NCBI RefSeq assembly: GCF_014222285.1
Contig: NZ_JACKZS010000024.1
Location: 1 to 58,261 of the forward strand
Source: Nostoc sp. UCD121
Lineage (GTDB): Bacteria; Cyanobacteriota; Cyanobacteriia; Cyanobacteriales; Nostocaceae
Reading direction: 5' to 3'
DNA: 58,261 nucleotides
Below the pieces are notes generated by a model. The model saw only the letters and a program-made list of their open reading frames with translations. It was not told the origin of the DNA and did no database searches. The position numbers and the translations under genes were made by a program. Below, in pieces: positions 18,263 through 25,235 of the stretch (position 1 is the stretch's first letter; each line of letters starts with the position of its first letter).

Positions 18263-18961
18263 CTACTTGTTGTACCAAGCTTTTCGCCACTGTTGCATTT
18301 GTTTAATCTCTATATCTTGGGCTTTAACAATTTCTTGGGCTAATTTCTTGATTTCAGGGCGCTTAGACTTACTTAAAGCATCTTGCCCCATTGTTACAGC
18401 CCCTTCGTGGTGAGGAATCATCGCATTGATAAAGCGCAGATCAAATTCCGCATCAGCTGCACCTAAATTCTGATTCATCATCATGGTTTGCATTTGATCA
18501 GAAGACATTTCCATCATGTGGCCCATTTGACTGTTGTAAGCCATTGGTTTATCCCCCGCCTTGGGATACCAAGCTTGTCGCCACTGCTTCATCTGAGTGA
18601 TTTCTTGGTTTTGCGATTTGATGATATTGTCTGCTAGCTTTTTGATTTCAGGACGTTTTGATTTCTGCTGCGCTTCTTTAGCCATTTCCACCGCCCCTTG
18701 ATGGTGCGGTATCATAGCATCAATAAATCGTAAATCAAAATTAGTATCGGCTGGGCCTAAATCCATTCCCATGCTGTGATTCATTATGCCACCACCGTGA
18801 TTCATCATCTGCTTGTCATTAGCATTGGTGGCGGTTTCCTTTAGGGCTTGGCTTTGGTTCTGAGAAGTAGTATTGGTACATCCTGTGATTAACCCACCTG
18901 CTGAAGCGATCGCAGTAAAAGTTAACGCCAAAAAGCCATTCCTCAAAGATAGCAGTTGCAT
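18263..18961 (-). CDS. Lipoprotein with two DUF305 domains (CopM-like)
   Basis: A 232-residue secreted protein built from two DUF305 (ferritin-like four-helix) units. The signal sequence ends in a lipobox, LITGC. Unit 1 (about 72-138) and unit 2 (about 166-232) repeat the same blocks: FDLRFIDAMIPHHQGAVEMA / FDLRFINAMIPHHEGAVTMG and KSKRPEIKKLA / KQMRQWRKAW-like endings. The linker is rich in Met and His (QMGHMMEMSSDQMQTMMMNQ), a likely copper or silver site. I start at ATG 18961 because GAGG is eight bases upstream; GTG 18970 is also possible. In Synechocystis the DUF305 protein CopM works with a CopRS-controlled RND pump, as here. It lies upstream of the adaptor gene. Confidence 0.85.
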   Translation of the reverse strand: MQLLSLRNGFLALTFTAIASAGGLITGCTNTTSQNQSQALKETATNANDKQMMNHGGGIMNHSMGMDLGPADTNFDLRFIDAMIPHHQGAVEMAKEAQQKSKRPEIKKLADNIIKSQNQEITQMKQWRQAWYPKAGDKPMAYNSQMGHMMEMSSDQMQTMMMNQNLGAADAEFDLRFINAMIPHHEGAVTMGQDALSKSKRPEIKKLAQEIVKAQDIEIKQMQQWRKAWYNK

Positions 18962-19018
18962 AAGTCTCACCTCATAGTTTCCTAATTCTATATTTACTTA
19001 TTAGCTTGGCAGCCAGAA

Positions 19019-19035
19019 ATGAAATTAGGATGAAA
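19019..19035 (-). promoter_or_regulatory. OmpR-type direct-repeat box TTTCAT-N5-TTTCAT (DUF305 promoter)
   Basis: This is the second copy of the box at 18157-18173, about 58-74 bp before the DUF305 ATG (18961). Including flanks, 21 bases are identical between the two copies. The most likely binder is the response regulator encoded at 12083-12805. Confidence 0.65.
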
Positions 19036-19069
19036 TCTCACTGATTAAATAAGTCCAGTATCTTGTTGT

Positions 19070-21292
19070 TTATTTATCACTCAAAATTGTGTAAGCATCA
19101 TTAACTAAGTGCATTTTTTCTTGTGCTTGTTTGAGCAGTTGCGGCTGATTCACAAACAAATCTGGATGCCATTTTTTTACTAAGGTTCGATAAGCCTGCT
19201 TTACCTCAGCCTGAGAAGCATTTGTTTGCAATCCTAAAATGCCGTAGGCGCGGGTAATCTTATCTTTTTCCGTTTGGGTTTTTGGTTGGTTGGGTGCTTT
19301 ATTGCTTTGAGTTGAATTTTGCTGTTTGCTAGTTTGGGAACCAGGTGATTGCATCTCTGCTTTCATCCGTGCTATTTCCTCATTGAGTTCCCACTCACGA
19401 AATTTCGCTTCCACTTGTTCTGGAAGCGGAGACGGAGAAGGTTTTGGCGATGGTGGTGGAGAAACAGATTCTACCCTTGTACCACTATTTTTAGCAGTCT
19501 TTTCCTGTTGTTGCTTAATAACAGGATCTTTTTCAGGGGAAAGTTTAACTCTTTCTGGCTGTGGTGAATATTTTCTATTAATATTTGTGTATTTCGGTAT
19601 TTCTTTATAAGGTTGATAGTTTGAAAGTATTTTGACTTTTTTTAACTCTCGTAACAAATCATTAAAACCATTTTGTAACTGTTGCAAATTTCCCCGTTTA
19701 TTAGTAATTTCTCCTGGCTCTTGGCTGAATTGAAAGCAAATAACTTTTTCCGATTGCCGTTCATATTCAGCCAGAATGGATAATCCTTGGCTGCTAAAAC
19801 TAGAAAAATAATCTTCAATTGTAGTTATACAAAGTTTAGCAACTTCCTGATGATAAGATTCCTTTGCTAATTGATCATCTTGTTTTTGGATATTCTTGTT
19901 TAACAAATAAGAAATACTCCCGACGACAGCAGCGCCAACTGGGCCGCCTAATAACCAACCGATACCACCACCAACAGCGATAGAACCAGGTTCACTCAAA
20001 TCATCATTATTGTTTGGCCTTGGGGGTAGTATTACTTGTGGTTCGCTAGGAAAAGGAATTAATAAATCTTGCGGTCGTTCTTCTTGGAAAAATTCGTAAG
20101 CTTGATAAAGCCATTTTACAGCAGCTAATTGTAATTGATTCAGGTCTTTTTTAAGAGTATTTGTTTGCCAATCTTTAAACTTATTTTCTGCCAATGCAAC
20201 TGCCGCATCAGCTTGATATTTTGTAAGTAGCTTGGGTAATTCTAGCCAATCGCGTAATTCTTCGATGCTGGTAGCGAAACCTTTATAAATTAAGTTAGCT
20301 GCTTTTTGTTTAATTTCAATTTTACTATTTTGTTTATCATCAAAAGATTTTATTTCAATAGCAATCGGGTCAATTTTAGCTTTTAATGATAGTTGGATTT
20401 GAGAAGCGATCGCTTCCACTCTTGGCAAACGCACGCTACCACGGTTTGGTTGCAAAATCCCCACAATATTTTGCAAAGCTGTTTCAAAAGCCGCTAACCC
20501 GCTACTATTGGCAGCCGCAACATCACCTTTTAATCTTGCTCTTAAAGCAGGTAAAGCATCGACGCGATATAAATTACTAAAACCTGGAGATAATTCGGCT
20601 CGAAAGCTTTCTGCAACAAACAGCAAGCGATTTTGGACTTGTTTTTGCTCGTCGGGTTCGAGTAAGTTCAGAAAATTAGCAACAAATATAACTGTTTTAA
20701 TACCGCGATCTAATAGCCAATCTCGTAAGTTCTCCCGCTCACCTAAAGTCATTAATTTACGTGCATCTAATAATTGGATAACTAAATCTGCACCTAAAAG
20801 TTGTTCTCGAACTAAATTATCTTGTTCATCTCTATCATTTGTTCCCGGTAAATCAAGGAATTCTACACCTGTTTCCAAAAAGGGATGTGGACAAAAAACT
20901 TCCACAGATGCTACATCTTTTCGCATCTGTCTATTGCCATCAAGAATTGCAAATTGTTGTAAAATTTCTGTGCCACTGCGATAGATTTCTGTGCCATCTA
21001 CCAACATGATGCGAGTTCGCACATCAGAGCCATACTTGACAGTAATCGATGCGCCTGTAGTAGGGATTAAATCAATTGGTAAGGTGCGATTCCCTAGCAT
21101 GGCATTCAGTAAGGTAGACTTGCCATGATTAAAAGGGCCAAATACTGCAATGCGGAAACTAGGATTAACAAGATGATTGCAAATGGTAATTATATCTTGA
21201 TGCAGTTGCGATTTGCGTTCTAAATTAAGTAAACCAGATGCAGATTTGAGAGAATCTGCTAAATCCTTATAACCTTCATACTGTTGTTGCAT
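19070..21292 (-). CDS. Dynamin-like GTPase with C-terminal DnaJ domain
   Basis: A 740-residue large GTPase. The P loop is GPFNHGKST (52-60), the switch threonines lie in PTTGAS (77-82), and G3 is DLPGTND (147-153). The G4 position reads VANFLNLL, so the usual NKxD is not conserved. A long helical region follows, with a glycine-rich hydrophobic segment (about 441-470, VGGGIGWLLGGPVGAAVVG) that could insert in a membrane like a dynamin paddle. A Pro/Ser linker leads to a complete J domain (679-740) with HPD at 709-711, which would recruit Hsp70. It is 400 bp downstream of BDLP on the same strand. Bacterial dynamins often come in pairs; the J-domain fusion is the distinctive feature. Confidence 0.82.
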   Translation of the reverse strand: MQQQYEGYKDLADSLKSASGLLNLERKSQLHQDIITICNHLVNPSFRIAVFGPFNHGKSTLLNAMLGNRTLPIDLIPTTGASITVKYGSDVRTRIMLVDGTEIYRSGTEILQQFAILDGNRQMRKDVASVEVFCPHPFLETGVEFLDLPGTNDRDEQDNLVREQLLGADLVIQLLDARKLMTLGERENLRDWLLDRGIKTVIFVANFLNLLEPDEQKQVQNRLLFVAESFRAELSPGFSNLYRVDALPALRARLKGDVAAANSSGLAAFETALQNIVGILQPNRGSVRLPRVEAIASQIQLSLKAKIDPIAIEIKSFDDKQNSKIEIKQKAANLIYKGFATSIEELRDWLELPKLLTKYQADAAVALAENKFKDWQTNTLKKDLNQLQLAAVKWLYQAYEFFQEERPQDLLIPFPSEPQVILPPRPNNNDDLSEPGSIAVGGGIGWLLGGPVGAAVVGSISYLLNKNIQKQDDQLAKESYHQEVAKLCITTIEDYFSSFSSQGLSILAEYERQSEKVICFQFSQEPGEITNKRGNLQQLQNGFNDLLRELKKVKILSNYQPYKEIPKYTNINRKYSPQPERVKLSPEKDPVIKQQQEKTAKNSGTRVESVSPPPSPKPSPSPLPEQVEAKFREWELNEEIARMKAEMQSPGSQTSKQQNSTQSNKAPNQPKTQTEKDKITRAYGILGLQTNASQAEVKQAYRTLVKKWHPDLFVNQPQLLKQAQEKMHLVNDAYTILSDK

Positions 21293-21693
21293 AGTTCTCG
21301 TTCTCAGCTTCTAGCTAGTCATGCATATCGTTGAGGCTAACATCTCACATTATTATGTTTATGCCAGGCATAATTAAACATATAACAAAATTTTAGATCG
21401 TCGTGAGCAATTTATCGTTTATAGGCAAGCTTATTAAGACTAAACTTCTGACACCATTATTTTTTGTTAGGTTGCGCCAAAGTTCCTTTCTTTCTTTCTT
21501 TCTTTGTGTCCTTTGCGGTTCGTTCCTAATTGCCAAAGTCAATTATTTTAACGAACCGCAAAGGACGCAAAGAACGCAAAGGGAAGAAGGAAACAGTTAA
21601 CTGAATCGTATTGACTTATAGTTAGGGGAGGCATAGTTCAGAGCCTCCCTATAAGCATTTTTAGCTTCTATCTAAGAATGGAATAAACTATTA
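21293..21693. repeat. Intergenic region with a 25-bp inverted repeat of the AACGAACC family
   Basis: A 401-bp gap between two dynamin genes. Arms at 21500-21524 and 21550-21574 are 24/25 complementary and enclose 25 bases, so a large hairpin can form. They are two facing copies of the dispersed repeat also seen at 5548, 31722 and 36225. A run of CTTT repeats precedes the left arm. No gene is visible here. The hairpin may reduce read-through between the two dynamins. Confidence 0.75.
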
Positions 21694-23775
21694 TTAGCTA
21701 TAGTAAGCTAATAAATTACTATACGCCGCTTCAATTTTTTGCAACTGAGCTATTACGTCTTGCTGTAAGTTTTTTAAACGATTCAACTCACCCTCACGAT
21801 TGATTTCACGGGTTTGTTTCTGTTTGACTAAATTATCTAATTCAGATTTGCGCGAGACAATATCATCGTTAATCCGCTTACCCACTTCTTTTTCGTAAGA
21901 GTCAAAACACTCTTTTACAGCATTATATACAACCTGAGATTGCTCGTGTGCTACTTGAGGTAGATGTTTAACTAATTCTTTCTTTGCCGTTTTAACTAAC
22001 TCTTTACGGGCTTGATCTGCTTGCAAAAAGCCGACTCCTAAACCTAGCAGTGCAAATCCGATTGGTCCAAGAAAAATACCTGTCACTGCTGTAATTATTC
22101 CGCCAATACCAATTACAGTGAAGTAGTTTAACAAGATATTTTTCCAATCAAATCCGGCTCCAGCTAGTGCGAAACCAGCAAGATTTCCTTTAGATAGTGA
22201 TAACAATCCCATTGCCCATTTTGCCCAACCGGGAGAGTTATCTTCTTCAGCAGTAGTAGTGGTATGTACCTTTACTTCTTGTCCAGTCAGCTTTTCTGTA
22301 ATTTGGTCTGTGATTTGATTGTAAGATGCGCCATATTGTGCAGCACTGCGAGAAAGTTCTTTAAAAGCTGCATTGATATCTTTTTCAGCAGTTAATGTCC
22401 AAGCCGCAGATTTGTCAGTGATATATTGCTCAAAGGCTTTTTGCAGTGCGGCGTTAAATGCTTCTCGTTTACCACTGCTGAGAAAATCAAACAAATTTAA
22501 TTCTGGTTGATAACGTAAGAAATCGGTTTCAAAAGTATTACCTAAATTTAAAACGTAGCCGCGAAAAGATTCAGAAATTGTTCTTGCTTGGGTGTCTCTG
22601 GTATTGATAATTTCTTTTTGGAACTCATCTCGAATACCTGTAAGTTTGTTAAACTCAGGTTCCACTGAATCAATCCGTTTTTTTAATTCATTTACATCTT
22701 GATCGAGTAATGGTATGCGTCTAGCAACTGCTTCACGGGTATGATTGCAGGCTTGCCTTGCCAAGGTTCTGACTTGACGAAGTTCTGCGATCGCACGTTC
22801 TCTGGTAAGAAATGTATTAAGGGCTTCCATAAACTTCGGAAAGCCAGTCCCATCTAAATCAGCTTGGGGGTTCTTCAACCGTCGTCTGAGCGCTTGAATT
22901 GACGAAAGCTCAAACACCCTTTCGTCATAAATATTCTGACCTTCTACAGTACAATATTCTGCTAAATTGGCGTTAAATACTTGCCGTAATCTATTCTCCG
23001 ATGCTTGTAATTCTTCGACATCATCAGGATCAATCAATGATTCCCGCACCTGATCCCAAGCATTAACTAAAAAGAAAACCGTTAACCCTCGACCTTTGAT
23101 ATAATTTTCTAGGTAGCGACGCTCACCCAACGTACAAGGTTGAGAAGCTCTCATGACAAACAGAATTGCATGGCAGTTATTTACATAACCCAAAGATAAT
23201 TCGTTGCGCGCTTCTGTATCATTCAATCCCGGACTATCGACAATTTCAATTCCCTTTTCTAGTAGCGTTAAGGGATACTCAACTACTGCATAATCAACAT
23301 CAGGAAAGGCTTGTTTTTTCTCCTGCTCTAGTTTTTTAGCTTCAGCCGGATCAATGGTATATTTATATTTAAAGTTCTGAAAATCTAGCTGTTGTGGACT
23401 TTTACCATCATTAAAATGAATAGTAACTTTCTTTTCTGGCCCATAACGTAAAACTGTTAACACTGCGGTACAAGGGTTAACGTCGCTTGGTAATAAGTTT
23501 TCACCAATCAAAGCATTAAGAAACGTACTTTTTCCCCGCTTCATATCACCCAATACCAAAAGGCGAAATACACCTTGACGGAGATTTTTGCTAGCTATTG
23601 TAATATCTTCAATATCTCGTTCTAAACTGAGTTTTCCTGACGAAGAATCTCCAGCCAACTCAGCTTGATTAATTGTTTCAGCCAGTTTACTTAAACATAC
23701 AGACATTTCCGATCGCACTTGAGCAACCCGCTCTAAATCTTGGATAAATCTGTCAGTTGCTACCTGATTTGTCAT
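21694..23775 (-). CDS. Bacterial dynamin-like protein BDLP
   Basis: A 693-residue GTPase, exactly the length of the Nostoc punctiforme BDLP whose structure is known, and from memory nearly identical in sequence. G1 is GDMKRGKST (76-84), G3 is DSPGLND, and G4 is present in LVNAWDQV. Long helical neck and trunk regions follow, with the hydrophobic paddle (about 540-610, including LAGFALAGAGFDWKNILLNY and GIFLGPIGFALLGLGVGF) that inserts in membrane. It forms filaments that tubulate and remodel membranes. I start at ATG 23775; the longer frame to 23856 overlaps the upstream gene. A small membrane-protein gene ends 16 bp upstream, so they are probably one operon. Confidence 0.95.
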   Translation of the reverse strand: MTNQVATDRFIQDLERVAQVRSEMSVCLSKLAETINQAELAGDSSSGKLSLERDIEDITIASKNLRQGVFRLLVLGDMKRGKSTFLNALIGENLLPSDVNPCTAVLTVLRYGPEKKVTIHFNDGKSPQQLDFQNFKYKYTIDPAEAKKLEQEKKQAFPDVDYAVVEYPLTLLEKGIEIVDSPGLNDTEARNELSLGYVNNCHAILFVMRASQPCTLGERRYLENYIKGRGLTVFFLVNAWDQVRESLIDPDDVEELQASENRLRQVFNANLAEYCTVEGQNIYDERVFELSSIQALRRRLKNPQADLDGTGFPKFMEALNTFLTRERAIAELRQVRTLARQACNHTREAVARRIPLLDQDVNELKKRIDSVEPEFNKLTGIRDEFQKEIINTRDTQARTISESFRGYVLNLGNTFETDFLRYQPELNLFDFLSSGKREAFNAALQKAFEQYITDKSAAWTLTAEKDINAAFKELSRSAAQYGASYNQITDQITEKLTGQEVKVHTTTTAEEDNSPGWAKWAMGLLSLSKGNLAGFALAGAGFDWKNILLNYFTVIGIGGIITAVTGIFLGPIGFALLGLGVGFLQADQARKELVKTAKKELVKHLPQVAHEQSQVVYNAVKECFDSYEKEVGKRINDDIVSRKSELDNLVKQKQTREINREGELNRLKNLQQDVIAQLQKIEAAYSNLLAYYS

Positions 23776-23791
23776 AAAAATTACACCTTTA

Positions 23792-24112
23792 TTAAGGATT
23801 AGTTTTTTTAGATTCCAAAAATAATTTGTAAGACATCCATCCCAGCGCCCCAACAATAATAAACCCAGCCAATACTGAGGCTATTCTCACTGCAACTAGT
23901 GTTACTACAGCAAAAGCAAACAGCTTTCCACCCAGAATCAGTTTTTTCATCCAAGGTTTCTGATCTGGTTGATGCTTCACAGTTTGATGAAAAGCCGCAT
24001 CAGTAGCATGGATGTTAGTTTCCATTTCCCGGAGTCGCAATTCAACTTCTCGTTCCCGTAATATACGTTCTCGGAGTTCAAGTTCTTTTTGGCGATCGCT
24101 CTCAGATGTCAT
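23792..24112 (-). CDS. Small coiled-coil membrane protein in BDLP operon
   Basis: A 106-residue protein of no family known to me. Residues 5-35 form a highly charged heptad-like helix (RQKELELRERILREREVELR), followed by a short linker and two membrane helices (about 60-78 and 80-98) with a basic C-terminus. It is immediately upstream of BDLP, with 16 bp between stop and start, so it is probably co-expressed. A cytoplasmic coiled coil on a membrane anchor could recruit or regulate the dynamin, but this is inference from position and shape only. Confidence 0.75.
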   Translation of the reverse strand: MTSESDRQKELELRERILREREVELRLREMETNIHATDAAFHQTVKHQPDQKPWMKKLILGGKLFAFAVVTLVAVRIASVLAGFIIVGALGWMSYKLFLESKKTNP

Positions 24113-24265
24113 CGGTGTTCATCCCGTCTAAGACAATGAAAAGATGTCAGCATTTACTCATCAATCATGCTGTATACTAACTTACGTAAATATTTAGCAA
24201 CCCCAGTAAAATTACTATTTAAATGCGATCGTGCGATGCCTGCGGCAAGCTACGCTTACGCAATG

Positions 24266-24290
24266 GGCATCATTTACTGTAAATGATGCC
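24266..24290. promoter_or_regulatory. Perfect 12-bp inverted repeat with one central base
   Basis: Arms GGCATCATTTAC and GTAAATGATGCC flank a single T, followed by TAATTTTTG on the + strand. It lies between the small gene ending at 24304 and the start of the dynamin operon at 24112. It could be an operator, or a terminator for + strand transcription, but there is no + strand gene in front of it. A dispersed repeat of the GCATCGC/TAGCC type is just before it (24230-24263). Confidence 0.45.
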
Positions 24291-24303
24291 TAATTTTTGT
24301 TGG

Positions 24304-24555
24304 TTACGCCGTCTGTTTAGAAGTTGCTTTTAAGTCTGCGGTCGATTTTATCCGGGTGATAGTGGCTTTACGAATGCGTAGGCGTAGCCCGCCGCAGGCA
24401 TCGCTCTTGCGTACCCCGCCTGTCATCTCGTATTCCCGGCTATCTTTGCCATATTTCAACACTACACCACTAACTAAGCGTTCTGAGGTTTCGCAAATGC
24501 TCTTTTCGAGGGTTTCTATTTTTGCCTTTGCCGAATCAAGGGCAGTTAGCATCAT
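24304..24555 (-). CDS. Small hypothetical protein with a repeat-derived insertion; start uncertain
   Basis: From ATG 24555 the protein has 83 residues: a helical N-terminus (LDSAKAKIETLEKSICETSE), then LKYGKDSREYEMTGGVRKS, and a basic tail. I recall small Nostoc proteins with the same YGKDS.EYEMAGGVRKS core. The residues DACGGLRLRIR after that core are read from a dispersed repeat (24374-24406) and look inserted in frame. The frame continues upstream of ATG 24555 for 42 more protein-like codons (to a stop at 24682) without any ATG, GTG or TTG, so either the annotated start is right and the protein is shortened, or an original start codon has been lost. Function unknown. Confidence 0.5.
   Translation of the reverse strand: MMLTALDSAKAKIETLEKSICETSERLVSGVVLKYGKDSREYEMTGGVRKSDACGGLRLRIRKATITRIKSTADLKATSKQTA
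24374..24406. repeat. Dispersed repeat (GCGTAGGCGTAGCCC type) inside a coding frame
   Basis: The sequence GCGTAGGCGTAGCCC with GCCGCAGGCATCGC following belongs to a family with further copies or fragments at 18179-18213, 24230-24263 (inverted) and 48466-48487. Here it lies inside the small gene 24304-24555 and keeps its frame open. Confidence 0.7.
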
Positions 24556-24870
24556 ATTATACTGGTCGATTTGGTTGCGGAGTTGTCCGGTTAACTGGAT
24601 TAAATTGTTTAAACTGATAGAATCACCAAAGTCAAGGCTGGAATCAATCGATTTAAATCCGATTACTCTCTTTTCGGTTTTTTATAGCACGGAAGAGCTT
24701 CTTGTTTTGCGTGGCATCAATCTATACTTTTTACTAAACTTTATCTCTCTAGAGTGTCTCAATGGGATAATGTAGCGGTTCAGTAAAGCTTGCAAAAAAA
24801 GGTGTTTTTTTTAATAAGATTGGATTGCTAGCTCAGTAATTGCACGATACTAGATAAGAAATTGTTGAGA

Positions 24871-25038
24871 ATGGACTTATGTTCTGACAGAATGGACTTG
24901 TATTCTGACAGAATGGACTTGTGTTCTGACAGAATGGACTTGTATTCTGACAGAATGGACTTGTGTTCTGACAGAATAGACTTGTGTTCTGACAGAATGG
25001 ACTTGTGTTCTGACAGAATGGACTTGTATTCTGAACGA
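24871..25038. repeat. 21-bp tandem minisatellite, 8 units
   Basis: Eight head-to-tail copies of ATGGACTTGTRTTCTGACAG plus A, exactly 21 bp each. The variable base alternates A/G in the first units, suggesting duplication of 42-bp pairs. The last unit ends in GAACGA. Because 21 is a multiple of three, all frames stay open (repeated MDLCSDR on +; SILSEHK and NTSPFCQ on -), but no normal protein context, ribosome site or unique sequence supports translation. It lies in the 680-bp gap before the CHAT gene. Confidence 0.95.
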
Positions 25039-25235
25039 ATATAACAATCAATACAGCCACAGCCCAAACAACAGCAAAGATTTGCCCTCATCTGTCCTGA
25101 TTTTATAGTTGAACTGCGATCGCACCAATGCAGTATCTTCGCCAGTCACGCCATTAGTACCAGCTTATCGCCGATAATTTCGGGAAAAAGGTGATAATAC
25201 GGTGAAGGTTACTCTGGAAACTCCTGCTGTCAGCC

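Noticed and set aside
23776..23856. Longer start of BDLP
   Set aside because: It overlaps the upstream small gene's end and departs from the known 693-residue protein that starts at ATG 23775.
24828..25091. Minus-strand and + strand open frames through the 21-bp repeat
   Set aside because: They consist of the heptapeptide repeat only and have no ribosome site or unique sequence; frames remain open because the unit is a multiple of three.
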